Shown here: in pieces, positions 1 through 8,152 of the stretch
How the letters are laid out: every line of letters begins with the position of its first letter
Numbering within the stretch: position 1 is the first letter of the stretch
Origin: Candidatus Omnitrophota bacterium
Lineage (GTDB): Bacteria > Omnitrophota > Omnitrophia > Omnitrophales > JACQLI01
Direction: 5' to 3'
Length of the DNA stretch: 30,963 bases
Assembly: GCA_016204125.1 (NCBI GenBank)
Contig: JACQLI010000017.1
Span: 1 to 30,963 of the forward strand
Notes under the pieces: model-generated
Told to the model about the DNA's origin: nothing
The model's input: only the letters and a program-made list of their open reading frames with translations
The model's database searches: none
Translations under genes and position numbers: made by a program

Positions 1-3000
1 AGAAAAGATCATCCATCTGTTGCAGCTGATTTGCAAGCGAATGATACCTATAAATTAACAGGTGCGAAGTCAGCAGAAACACTTGGCCGGGCGGAGGTGC
101 GGAAGAGTGAGCGTACTTCGTATAGCGTACCTCGTACATCGGAAAAATTGGTTGCACCTAACGAAGTACAAAGGGCGAAGTACGATGCGCCGCCTTTTCA
201 GCGGGCGGAACTCCGTTCACCATCACGATGGAAAGCTGAGTCGTACCGAGGTTTCGTTTGGTATGTATACAACCATTTAGGAAGTATGTCAGAGACAAAA
301 CAGAAAGTTCTCCGAAGGCTAAAATGGGGTTTTTACAGTTTGGAGGCTGTTGCTTGGGCCCTGCGCATTCTTACTTGGCTTCAGATTTGGAGCGGTCCAG
401 TTGGAATGGATTTCATTGCCACAGGGATCTTTTATTCAGTCCTCGTTTTTATCGGGCCATTCGGTCTTATTCGTTTTTCAAGTTTAGGCCTCACGAAGTT
501 TTATTTTTGGACGAAGTCTTTTCTTAAACCTTCCGAATTAAAAGGGTTTATCAAAGGGGGATCCATGGCTGTTACTTTAATTCCTATCGGAATCGGGATG
601 GCCGCTTCTCTTGCCATTCAGGCATTGGATATGACTGCAGGGGAAGGTATTGATTTACGCAAGATAGCTTTAAAGGTATATCGGAGGGCTCTGAGAAAAA
701 AAGAAAATTTTAAAAAAGCGTTTCGTTCAGTTTTTGATCTTGAATGGGCTCGCTTCATTGCACGCAACCGTTTTAAAATCGCTTATCAGATTTTGAAGTA
801 TCAAAGCCAGTATCTCGGTAAGGAGGAATTTCGAATTCGATACGCTGAGCTTGGAGACGATACCTTTGATTATCTTCAAGGAGGAAAACATTTCCTTTTT
901 ATTGGTACGGAAAAGGCATACGAAAAACTGCGAGACCACCGCATCCCTACACGATTGAAAAAAGGCAGATGGCGGATCAAAGATAAAACGATTGACGAAA
1001 AGATTAAAGAGCGCTTTTATGTGCTTGACTTGATAGCTCTCAAACGAGCGTTGGATGGGAATCAAAATCTCAAGCCAGAAGCTTTTATCAAACCTCTATT
1101 TGAATCAGAAGGCGAGCGCCGCTCCGAGGTACGGGGTGGCAGGATTGTTGGATGGCCAAAGCTGAAGGAGTTGCTTACTGCTCAATCAGGGTCCCACGAA
1201 ATCGTTGTGAATCAAGGATTGAATATTATCTATCGCGCACTTGGAGGAGTGATTTCAAAAGGCGTTCAAGCTGTAGAGCCTACATTTTCGGTCGAGGCCG
1301 AAATAACGGGTGAAGAATCCTTGGTGCAAGTTTTGGTGGTTCGAAACGATCAGACGCAAGAACTCGGGATTTTTAATATTTCTGGAGATAACATAAAGCT
1401 TGTAGATTCCATCAAAGATTCCGTAATTGATTTTACTCTTACCCAAGATCCTCGCGGATCGCCACGTTTGGTTGTGGCTACGACAGAGGGCGACTCATTT
1501 TTTCTTACTTTTGGATACCCGATTAAAATTCGTCTTTATGGTTTCGAACTGAGCGGAGAATTGACCCCTATGAGGCTTAGCAATGAAGAATATGTATTGG
1601 CTGCCATGAGGCAGCACGAGATTTATCGCATTACTGAGGAAGGAGAACTTTTTATCCCCATGTCTCGAAACCATGGAGAAGTTTCTTACTCATTAATGGA
1701 TGGTTCAACTCGTGCGGAGGTGCGGAAGGCCGTTGACTATACGCAGAGCGACAGGCTTGACCTAACCAAGTTACAAATCCCAGCGAAGCTAGAGCCTTTG
1801 CTCAAACGCACGGACGTTCCAAGCGCTTGGATTCGGTGGGTCCTTTTTGCGATCGATGGGAAAACAGGGTCTGACAACGTCTTTTTCACCGAAATACCAC
1901 ATAAGAAATGGATCGATGAACATGATCTTTCACGATTTGCAAAGTGGTTTGAAACAAACGGTCAGACTGGCCTTAGAGGACTTTGGCGCCCCCTAGATGA
2001 AATCTACCGCGCTCTTCCAGAAAAAGAACAGCTTCGATATGAGTCTTCATATCGAAATTATTTGGTTCAGCTTGACAACTTGACTATAAATTTAATTCGC
2101 TCTTTGGATCCCAAGAACGTGATTCTCGCGGATATCCTAGACTTGACCTTAGAGGAAGGGCATCAGCACATTGCAGGGATAACGATTGACAATGTTTTTG
2201 TTATTCACTTTGGTCTCAAGGACTTTTTCCCCACGTTGGAAACCGATGCTTTCGAAATTCCAGCTATTCGTTTCTATAAGCAAAATGGCCGTTACGGAGT
2301 TTATAGAGGATCGCTCGTTGAGCCGCCAGAAATACCAGAAGGAATTAAATGGTTGGAAGATGGGAAGCCAATCAAATACGAAATAAAAGTTTCGCCAACA
2401 TCAAAATCAGGAAACATCGCTCTTGTCAAAAAGGGATCGGAGCTGATCATTGCCTCTGATATTCCAGGGGAGGTTTTCGTCCAATTGTACTTTATTAAAG
2501 ATGCGATCAAGGTACCGATCAAGGTTCAAACCATGCCTAGGAGAAATCTCGCTCTTGAATATTTAAAATTTGCGGGAATTTTGGGTTGGTTTCTTCTGTC
2601 ACTATATAACATCAATACGGGACGGGAGGCCTTGAAGGAAGCTTCTGAGCATCCTATCTATCCTTTAATCCAGGGCTTATTCTGGACTTGGGTTTTATTT
2701 GCGGTAGTGACGCCTATAGCAGCATATCTAAAATATAAAACCATCAAAAGCATTCGCAAAGGTGTAACCCGGGCGGAGGTGCGGGAGAGTGAGTCATCAG
2801 CTGTCAGTCATCAGTCATCAGTCGGAAAAGTTCTTTCAGCTGAAGACCGAAGACTGAAGACTGAAGACTCAAAACGGGCGGAGGTGCTGGAAGGCAAGGA
2901 AATGGATGAAAGTCTTAAAGCAAAAGCTATGTCCCAAGAATCAAAGGCACTTTCAGCTCAAGAGTTGCTCAAACAGTTAGAGGAAGAATATCAATACAAC

Positions 3001-6000
3001 TTGTATCAGAAGGCAAAAGCTCGTCTTTCCTGGCAAGTAACAGGAACCATGTTTCTCGTCTTCTTCTCAATTTTTGTGGTTCAGAGCGGTTTTAAACATG
3101 TTTATGAACACTATGCCTTCTGGGTCAGTTATATATCTCTGCTTTATTCTCTGAATGGGCTTGCGAAGAATTGGTTCTTATCTCGCCGCAACAATCAAAT
3201 TAAGTCCGCCATTGAACTTTTAAAACAGCATTCAAGCGATGACGCATTAATCAAAATGATTAGTGAACAATTGCTTCCGAAGCAGAGCAAACCCCACCGC
3301 GCGGAGGCCCGCCAAACAGATCGGCGGGTAAATGCGGAATCGCAGGCCGAAGTCCGCCAAGATTTGTGGCGGGCGGAGGTGCGGAGTGGAGAGGGAGTTG
3401 GGCTTCCCGTAGAACTAAAGACGCCCGAAATTTTGGCGCTGATTGAGCTCGTCAAAAAGGAGAGCACAGCTTACCGTGGGGCGATTCAAGCACTGATGCC
3501 TTCAGAAGCAAGTATTCGATCGAATTTGGATGAGGCGAGAAAGCAGTTTGAAGCCGACCTGAAACAATTTCACCGTTTCGTTTCACATCCCGACTTTCGG
3601 AGATTGAGTAGCGGCATTGGCCGACCCGTAGACTGGTCCAAAGTCAATTGGCAAAAGATTATTGATGAGTTGAGAGCAATCGATGAAGACAAGGGTTTTA
3701 AAATTATTTGGGGGTTTTCATCGGCTTGGAATACGGCTGAAGATTTAGGGATCCACGTTTTAAGACCCGTCGAAGTATGGTTGGACGATCGGAATCTTAC
3801 TCATATCGCTTCGGCGCTTTTTGATAAGAGACTTTCAGGACAAGACATTGCTGATGAGACGCGTCGGTTTTTGGATCGAATTCGTCACGACAAGTTTCTG
3901 AAGCGAGCGGTCCTGGATGTCCTCACTTCTGGTGGTGAAGCTCCACCCCAAAAAAGAATCACCTCTTTGTTGGCCGCCTATTTTGGAGCATTGAAGTACG
4001 GCAGTGAATTTTATTTTGCTAACGTGATCCACGGGGATGAGAGGTTGCGACTGATTGGACTTCTTGCGAGCGAGGTGGTCAAAATGATGCCAGAAAGGGT
4101 AATAGAAGAGAAAGCATCTGTGGATCAACTTGTAGGCGAGCCTGGCGAGCAAGCGGGAGAGATCGTGGCAACAGTTCAAAAAGTTCCAACGCATCAAGAT
4201 CGAGTACCAGAGGCTCCAAAAAGTCCGCCTGCTCCTATGATAGAACGTGCAGCGACGAGTCCCGTTCCAAAAGTAGAGCGTGCGAGAACAGTCTATCACA
4301 TTACGCCGTCTCCAAATATCGACGGGACAGTTGAGGATCTAAAGAAGGAACTCGCTTCAACTCAAGGCGCTCGCGATATCGTTCTCGTTTTTCAAGAACT
4401 TGTCAAAGCCATTTTTCAAACTCACGAAGTAGAGGTTCCAAACGAGAAAAAGCCAGGGACCAGGAAACAACCGATTACAATCAAGTTCATCAAATGGCAC
4501 ACGACCCGCTCAACCGATGAAGGCCTGAAGATACCCGGTGAAGTTATTCTGGCGATATCCATTGAAAGAATAGGGGAAAACACGATCGGTCTCAGGCGCG
4601 AAGGCAGTGCGGTATTGGTTTCGTGGAAGAGTACCAGCGAGGCCGTATTCAATGAACTGATGAAAAAGGTGAGAGCTTACTTTAAGAACCTCCAATCGGT
4701 AGAGGTGACAGATTATCGTTTTAGCTCGCTTAAGCAGCTAGAGACTCTTACCGTCCACCCCCGCTCGGAGGTGCGAGGAGAAAATCGCCGCTCCGAGGCG
4801 CGGAAAGAAATTAATCTGGATCTGAGCTTCAGCGTTGACTCAAAGTGGATATATCTCGGTGTCGGCCAAAGACGGTTTGCGACTCCTCGACAAAATGTTC
4901 GGCAAATTGGAACAAGGGATTTTGGCCAACCAGAAATTTTTCAGGTGACGGACGAAGGAGTAGGAAATCTAATTTTAGATCACGATGTTTCAGAATTTAT
5001 CCATAGGGCTTACAGCGTTCTGTTTAATTATTACGGCTTTTCCAAAGGAGCAAGTCCTACTGATATGGGAAAGACTCTGGCGATCACAATGGGGGCACTT
5101 ACAAACCCAGAAGTCCTTTCGGGTGTTTCGCTGCCCTTACGAATAACTTACGAAACGAATCGTATCATTGTGACTTCCAACCCTGTCGGTCAATTTATGA
5201 TGGATTTGAACACAGGGCAAGGAAGGTATGAGAGTCGCAATCTTAAGGCTGAGCATGCGTTTTATGTAATGTGGAGTGAATTAGGCTACTACCTTCCTGT
5301 TTTCATTGACGAACGCGCTTTGACTGTCTTCCGAGAGCAAATCAAACAAGCCCCCCGCTCACTCCCGAATCTTTTACAAGCCTTACGAAAGGGTTACGAA
5401 CATGCCCGCTCCGAGGCCCGCCTGCCGAGCGGGCAGGTGCGGAAAGAAGAAATTATCGAGCGTGGGGGCGTTTGGAAAGGTAGTCGTAAATCATTGCTGC
5501 AATTAAAAGGAGAGAAATTATCCCAAAGGCTATCAGGACCGCAACGAGCATATACTAACGACCTCCTTGAGCAGGGAAAAGTGTCCAGCTTAGTACAAAT
5601 ACTACCACAAAACCTAGCCCAGCAGCTACCTGCAGAGACAGACCAACCGTTAGAAAGAAGCCAGAAGCTAACGCCGCTGTCACAGCGTACTTTAACATAT
5701 CCATTATTGACCGGGCAAGAAACTCCCGGCGGGAATTCGTCAAAGGTCGAAACATTAATACCTATTGAAGTAAGAAAAGTGGTGGAAGGGCCGAGGGATT
5801 GGGTGCTGCCGTATCGTTTGGGCCACTCAGAATTGAAGAGGGCGTGGGATGGTTTCTTCGCAACCGCTTACGCAGCAACACTGGATCGTGGAAAGTTTGA
5901 TCAAGCGAAAAGTATCATCGGAATCAGTTCGAATGCATCCTATGCCTATATCTTGGGACCTGGATTTTTTATTGATGATGGCGGGGCAGCCTTCTTCGTA

Positions 6001-6375
6001 CAGAATGTGTTTGGCAATAGTCCTGCCGCAGTGGTGATTCGGAACGAAAGTGATCGAGCAAATGTAGATGAGGTCAACATGGAACTGATCAAAGCAGGCA
6101 GACAACCCATTCTGATTGCAGGAAGTGTAGAGGAAGCCCAACAAAAATTACATGCCTATATTGCGAGCCGGAGTGAGGTGCGCGCCCAATCCTACTCATT
6201 CATGGGTATTGTGAGCAGTTTTGAACCTCTCGCTGAAAAATTGATGCAGGCACTCAAAGACAACATTATCCTCATGACCCGTGGTATCTTCAAACACTTC
6301 AAGGAACTCACAGGCCTTGATGAATCTGTCATAGCAGAATGGAAGGCTCGTTTCCAGATGGCCAAATCGGCCTAA
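1..6375 (+). CDS. Giant multi-domain membrane protein of unknown function, 5' end outside the window
   Basis: The frame is open from base 1, so the gene is cut by the window edge. TTG at position 31 is the first possible start inside, but there is no reason to believe it is the real one; the visible part is about 2,124 codons ending in TAA. Numbering from position 31, hydrophobic segments lie near residues 103-122, 125-150, 179-200, 838-860, 883-902, 1000-1020 and 1030-1045, so the protein is probably membrane-bound with large soluble parts between. A Pro/Glu-rich linker sits near 1370-1420. I recognise no catalytic motif or family. It carries about a dozen short in-frame RAEVR/RSEVR-type insertions and a heptamer minisatellite. 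Residues about 1808-1910 overlap two antisense genes and read as low-complexity Q/L/S/T-rich sequence, unlike the flanks. The function is unknown; very large proteins are known in Omnitrophota, which fits but proves nothing. Confidence 0.8.
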   Translation, partial: RKDHPSVAADLQANDTYKLTGAKSAETLGRAEVRKSERTSYSVPRTSEKLVAPNEVQRAKYDAPPFQRAELRSPSRWKAESYRGFVWYVYNHLGSMSETKQKVLRRLKWGFYSLEAVAWALRILTWLQIWSGPVGMDFIATGIFYSVLVFIGPFGLIRFSSLGLTKFYFWTKSFLKPSELKGFIKGGSMAVTLIPIGIGMAASLAIQALDMTAGEGIDLRKIALKVYRRALRKKENFKKAFRSVFDLEWARFIARNRFKIAYQILKYQSQYLGKEEFRIRYAELGDDTFDYLQGGKHFLFIGTEKAYEKLRDHRIPTRLKKGRWRIKDKTIDEKIKERFYVLDLIALKRALDGNQNLKPEAFIKPLFESEGERRSEVRGGRIVGWPKLKELLTAQSGSHEIVVNQGLNIIYRALGGVISKGVQAVEPTFSVEAEITGEESLVQVLVVRNDQTQELGIFNISGDNIKLVDSIKDSVIDFTLTQDPRGSPRLVVATTEGDSFFLTFGYPIKIRLYGFELSGELTPMRLSNEEYVLAAMRQHEIYRITEEGELFIPMSRNHGEVSYSLMDGSTRAEVRKAVDYTQSDRLDLTKLQIPAKLEPLLKRTDVPSAWIRWVLFAIDGKTGSDNVFFTEIPHKKWIDEHDLSRFAKWFETNGQTGLRGLWRPLDEIYRALPEKEQLRYESSYRNYLVQLDNLTINLIRSLDPKNVILADILDLTLEEGHQHIAGITIDNVFVIHFGLKDFFPTLETDAFEIPAIRFYKQNGRYGVYRGSLVEPPEIPEGIKWLEDGKPIKYEIKVSPTSKSGNIALVKKGSELIIASDIPGEVFVQLYFIKDAIKVPIKVQTMPRRNLALEYLKFAGILGWFLLSLYNINTGREALKEASEHPIYPLIQGLFWTWVLFAVVTPIAAYLKYKTIKSIRKGVTRAEVRESESSAVSHQSSVGKVLSAEDRRLKTEDSKRAEVLEGKEMDESLKAKAMSQESKALSAQELLKQLEEEYQYNLYQKAKARLSWQVTGTMFLVFFSIFVVQSGFKHVYEHYAFWVSYISLLYSLNGLAKNWFLSRRNNQIKSAIELLKQHSSDDALIKMISEQLLPKQSKPHRAEARQTDRRVNAESQAEVRQDLWRAEVRSGEGVGLPVELKTPEILALIELVKKESTAYRGAIQALMPSEASIRSNLDEARKQFEADLKQFHRFVSHPDFRRLSSGIGRPVDWSKVNWQKIIDELRAIDEDKGFKIIWGFSSAWNTAEDLGIHVLRPVEVWLDDRNLTHIASALFDKRLSGQDIADETRRFLDRIRHDKFLKRAVLDVLTSGGEAPPQKRITSLLAAYFGALKYGSEFYFANVIHGDERLRLIGLLASEVVKMMPERVIEEKASVDQLVGEPGEQAGEIVATVQKVPTHQDRVPEAPKSPPAPMIERAATSPVPKVERARTVYHITPSPNIDGTVEDLKKELASTQGARDIVLVFQELVKAIFQTHEVEVPNEKKPGTRKQPITIKFIKWHTTRSTDEGLKIPGEVILAISIERIGENTIGLRREGSAVLVSWKSTSEAVFNELMKKVRAYFKNLQSVEVTDYRFSSLKQLETLTVHPRSEVRGENRRSEARKEINLDLSFSVDSKWIYLGVGQRRFATPRQNVRQIGTRDFGQPEIFQVTDEGVGNLILDHDVSEFIHRAYSVLFNYYGFSKGASPTDMGKTLAITMGALTNPEVLSGVSLPLRITYETNRIIVTSNPVGQFMMDLNTGQGRYESRNLKAEHAFYVMWSELGYYLPVFIDERALTVFREQIKQAPRSLPNLLQALRKGYEHARSEARLPSGQVRKEEIIERGGVWKGSRKSLLQLKGEKLSQRLSGPQRAYTNDLLEQGKVSSLVQILPQNLAQQLPAETDQPLERSQKLTPLSQRTLTYPLLTGQETPGGNSSKVETLIPIEVRKVVEGPRDWVLPYRLGHSELKRAWDGFFATAYAATLDRGKFDQAKSIIGISSNASYAYILGPGFFIDDGGAAFFVQNVFGNSPAAVVIRNESDRANVDEVNMELIKAGRQPILIAGSVEEAQQKLHAYIASRSEVRAQSYSFMGIVSSFEPLAEKLMQALKDNIILMTRGIFKHFKELTGLDESVIAEWKARFQMAKSA
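88..216 (+). repeat. In-frame RAEVR / RAELR repeat pair flanking a palindrome-rich insert
   Basis: RAEVR is encoded at 88-102 (CGGGCGGAGGTGCGG) and RAELR at 202-216. Between them, GTACTTCGT (113-121) is matched by its inverse ACGAAGTAC (161-169), and CGTACTTCG (112-120) by CGAAGTACG (176-184). The stretch looks like inserted repeat DNA that stays in frame with the giant ORF. Confidence 0.6.
1120..1134 (+). repeat. In-frame RSEVR repeat unit
   Basis: CGCTCCGAGGTACGG encodes RSEVR in the reading frame of the giant ORF. It is one of the dispersed copies of the same 15-base unit. Confidence 0.5.
1711..1725 (+). repeat. In-frame RAEVR repeat unit
   Basis: CGTGCGGAGGTGCGG encodes RAEVR in frame. 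It differs from the copy at 88-102 by one base. Confidence 0.5.
2770..2889 (+). repeat. RAEVR-bounded heptamer minisatellite inside the giant ORF
   Basis: The block starts with RAEVR (2770-2784) and ends with RAEVL (2875-2889). Between them are heptamers of type AGTCATC (2792-2823) and four tandem copies of GAAGACY (2842-2869). The reading frame stays open and gives a serine/glutamine- and then aspartate/lysine-rich stretch. It lies between two hydrophobic regions of the protein, in a likely loop. This is the clearest sign that non-coding-type repeats have been inserted into the gene. Confidence 0.7.
3298..3384 (+). repeat. Cluster of three RAEAR/QAEVR/RAEVR units with an inverted repeat
   Basis: In-frame RAEAR (3298-3312), QAEVR (3343-3357) and RAEVR (3370-3384). 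CCCGCC near 3308 is inversely matched by GGCGGG near 3323. The same order of a GGAGGCCCGCC block followed by its inverse and TGCGG recurs at 5413-5442. Confidence 0.6.
4762..4803 (+). repeat. Tandem RSEVR and RSEAR units
   Basis: CGCTCGGAGGTGCGA (4762-4776) and CGCTCCGAGGCGCGG (4789-4803) encode RSEVR and RSEAR in frame, twelve bases apart. Confidence 0.55.
5407..5442 (+). repeat. RSEAR unit with CCTGCC/GGCAGG hairpin
   Basis: RSEAR is encoded at 5407-5421. CCTGCC and GGCAGG then form an inverted repeat around GAGCG, and the element ends with GTGCGG. It sits 11 bases left of the stop codon of the antisense 32-residue gene, so it may mark the edge of an inserted segment. Confidence 0.55.
5453..5551 (-). 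CDS. 32-residue single-helix membrane peptide, antisense inside the giant ORF
   Basis: ATG at 5551 to TAA at 5453 on the minus strand encodes MLVAVLIAFGIISLLLIAAM followed by IYDYLSKRPHAR. This is one clean transmembrane helix with a basic tail, which suggests a cytoplasmic C-terminus by the positive-inside rule. The start is preceded by AAGGAGGT with nine bases of spacing, the best ribosome binding site in this part of the window. The gene starts three bases after the stop of the 66-residue membrane gene, so the two look like a translationally coupled pair. The partner role is unknown; plausible roles are a small accessory or stress membrane peptide. Confidence 0.55.
   Translation of the reverse strand: MLVAVLIAFGIISLLLIAAMIYDYLSKRPHAR
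5555..5755 (-). CDS. Small two-helix membrane protein, antisense inside the giant ORF
   Basis: This is a 66-residue ORF on the minus strand, starting at ATG 5755 and ending TAG. It opens with a basic amphipathic stretch (MFRPLTNSRREFLARSIMDM), followed by two hydrophobic segments at about residues 20-37 and 41-60 and a short polar tail, PAQGGR. That is the typical layout of small bacterial inner-membrane proteins that begin with a K/R-E-F-L-x-R/K motif; I infer it resembles the DUF6722-type group but cannot confirm this. The start has only a weak upstream AGG. A second small membrane gene follows three bases after its stop, with a perfect Shine-Dalgarno inside this gene's last codons. The sense strand here encodes low-complexity sequence, which suggests the minus strand is the one under selection. 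No function can be given. Confidence 0.6.
   Translation of the reverse strand: MFRPLTNSRREFLARSIMDMLKYAVTAALASGFFLTVGLSLQVAAGLGFVVVFVLSWTLFPAQGGR
5561..5568 (-). promoter_or_regulatory. Perfect Shine-Dalgarno of the antisense 32-residue gene
   Basis: On the minus strand the bases read AAGGAGGT, fully complementary to the 16S rRNA tail, ending nine bases before ATG 5551. It lies within the last codons of the upstream 66-residue antisense gene. In the sense direction these bases are ordinary codons of the giant ORF, so a perfect site placed just right in antisense is unlikely to be chance. Confidence 0.6.
6169..6183 (+). repeat. In-frame RSEVR repeat unit
   Basis: CGGAGTGAGGTGCGC encodes RSEVR in frame near the C-terminus of the giant ORF; a more diverged copy. 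Confidence 0.45.
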
Positions 6376-6415
6376 TTTTGCTACAATATCGCCAAGAGGT
6401 GCACCAAACTCGGGA

Positions 6416-7270
6416 ATGACTAACTTTTTGAAGACCGTTGTTCTTTTAACCGCTCTTACTCTTCTATTGATGTTTCTTGGTCAAGCAGTTGGCGGCCAGC
6501 GGGGAATGATCTATGCCTTTATTTTTGCGTGCGTTATGAACCTCGGCGCTTACTGGTTCAGCGACAAGATCGTCTTGGCCATTTACCGCGCTCAACCTAT
6601 TCCCGAATCAGAGGCGCCGGCTCTTTACCAAATTGTGCAGAGACTCACCGAAAAAGCGGGGATGCCGATGCCCAAGATTTATCGGATTCCCACCGAAGCT
6701 CCCAATGCGTTTGCAACAGGGCGGAGTCCTCGTCATGCTGTAGTTGCTGTCACTCAGGGGATTCTTAATCTACTAAATGAAGAGGAACTTGAGGGTGTAC
6801 TTGGCCATGAACTTTCCCATGTTCGGCATCGGGATATTTTGATCGCCTCCATCGCAGCTACGATCGCAGGAGCCATCAATATGTTGTCTTCTATGGCCCG
6901 TTGGGCTTTGGTGTTTGGCGGAGGGAGACGGGATAGCCGTGGAGGAAGCGCGAATCCCTTTGTTCTTCTGATTATGGCCATTGTTGTTCCTATCGCCGCC
7001 CTTCTCATTCAGCTTGCGGTCTCAAGGTCGAGGGAATACCACGCTGACGAAGGCGGAGCCAAACTCGCCAATCCCCTTTATTTAGCAAGTGCGCTAAGAA
7101 AATTAGAGGCGGGAACGCGACGGATTCCCATGCTTGAGGCAAGTCCAACCACAGCCCATCTTTTTATTGTTAATCCTTTAAGTGGATCTGGACTTGTGAA
7201 GCTTTTTAGTACTCATCCTCCAGTCGAGGAGAGGATTGCACGCCTTGAGCGGATGAGCCGTTCGAGGTAG
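6416..7270 (+). CDS. htpX: HtpX-family membrane zinc metalloprotease (M48)
   Basis: This is a membrane protease for quality control of misfolded inner-membrane proteins, acting at the cytoplasmic face. The 284 residues match the usual HtpX length. Two hydrophobic segments (about 5-25 and 30-50) precede the catalytic domain. The zinc-binding HELSH motif is at 131-135 and the third ligand is E207 in REYHADE. Two further membrane segments lie at about 141-162 and 181-202. It starts 40 bases after the giant ORF; the Shine-Dalgarno is poor (AAGAGGTG lies rather far upstream). It converges with plsC four bases beyond its stop. All key residues are present. Confidence 0.93.
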   Translation: MTNFLKTVVLLTALTLLLMFLGQAVGGQRGMIYAFIFACVMNLGAYWFSDKIVLAIYRAQPIPESEAPALYQIVQRLTEKAGMPMPKIYRIPTEAPNAFATGRSPRHAVVAVTQGILNLLNEEELEGVLGHELSHVRHRDILIASIAATIAGAINMLSSMARWALVFGGGRRDSRGGSANPFVLLIMAIVVPIAALLIQLAVSRSREYHADEGGAKLANPLYLASALRKLEAGTRRIPMLEASPTTAHLFIVNPLSGSGLVKLFSTHPPVEERIARLERMSRSR

Positions 7271-7274
7271 GATT

Positions 7275-8033
7275 TCAAGACAAACGACTCAGCATTCGAT
7301 TTCTTTTCTCTAACTCTTGACTCATCAGGAGTTCAACTTTTTCTCTCAACTGTTTTTCATCCTCGGGTTTGATTCCTTTGGTTTCGATAGGAGGAAGCAG
7401 ACTCATATAGGCGACACCTATCTTTCCGAAGGCCGCCTTTCCTTTGGAGATGATATTTCCAGTGCCTGCCAGGACTATCGGGACAATAGGTCGGCCCGAC
7501 TCAATCGCAAGACGAAAAGCCCCACTTTTAAAATGTCCTATTGTGCCTGTTTTACTTCGAGTCCCTTCAGGAAAAATTAAAACCGACATGCCTTTACTGA
7601 GCCAAGAAGAGGCTTCATTGTAGCTTTTCTTTATGCTTCCATATTCGCCTCGCTCGAGAGGGATATAGCTCATAGCCGACATGGCCCAGCCGAGGAAAGG
7701 GATCTGGAAGAGACTTTTTTTGGCCAGCCACTTGAATTGGTGGCCCAGGGTGAAAAGGCAGATAATATCCGCCAGGCTGGCATGGTTAGCTACTAGAACG
7801 TAACTCTTATTGTTTGGAAGGCGGCCCCTTCCTACAATGTGGAGGCGCCAAAAGGGGTTGAGTTTCATGAGCGAATGCGCCCAGAGGCTACCCAGCCAAT
7901 GATGCCAGCGCCTCGAAGAGTCCAATAAGGCTATAGGTAGGGAAAGGAGAATAAGGGTCGATACAATGACCGTAACCGAGACCACTATGGTCCATAAATA
8001 AAGGGAAAATAGGAATTTGAAGGCCGCTTTCAT
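7275..8033 (-). CDS. plsC: 1-acyl-sn-glycerol-3-phosphate acyltransferase (PlsC family)
   Basis: This enzyme transfers an acyl chain to lysophosphatidic acid to give phosphatidic acid, the second acylation of phospholipid synthesis at the inner membrane. The 252-residue protein has an N-terminal membrane segment (about 10-37), the catalytic NHASLAD motif (H84 and D89 of the HX4D pair), and the substrate-binding FPEGTRS at 154-160. The length is typical. The family also includes acyltransferases with other lyso-lipid acceptors, so the exact substrate is inferred. It is divergent from the ferredoxin operon and convergent with htpX. Confidence 0.9.
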   Translation of the reverse strand: MKAAFKFLFSLYLWTIVVSVTVIVSTLILLSLPIALLDSSRRWHHWLGSLWAHSLMKLNPFWRLHIVGRGRLPNNKSYVLVANHASLADIICLFTLGHQFKWLAKKSLFQIPFLGWAMSAMSYIPLERGEYGSIKKSYNEASSWLSKGMSVLIFPEGTRSKTGTIGHFKSGAFRLAIESGRPIVPIVLAGTGNIISKGKAAFGKIGVAYMSLLPPIETKGIKPEDEKQLREKVELLMSQELEKRNRMLSRLS

Positions 8034-8072
8034 CGGAACAGTGGATTATTTTAACATATAGTTAACTCTATA

Positions 8073-8101
8073 TTGACTGAATAAGTAGCCGTTAGTATTA
8101 T
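8073..8101 (+). promoter_or_regulatory. Sigma70-type promoter of the ferredoxin-to-glutaredoxin gene run
   Basis: A TTGACT -35 box (8073-8078) and a TATTAT -10 box (8096-8101) are separated by exactly 17 bases. An interrupted palindrome, ATATAG (8056-8061) and CTATAT (8068-8073) around GTTAAC, touches the -35 box and could be an operator. The leader to the ATG at 8153 ends with a good GAGGAGG ribosome site. Confidence 0.65.
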
Positions 8102-8152
8102 AAGTACCCACACGAAGCAACCTGGAACCCCAGTAAAAGAGGAGGAAGTGAG

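Noticed and set aside
3835..4299. Antisense 154-residue ORF opposite the giant gene
   Set aside because: The translation is Cys/His/Ser/Arg-rich without domains, hydrophobic helices or a ribosome site, as expected for a shadow frame, in contrast to the pair at 5453-5755.
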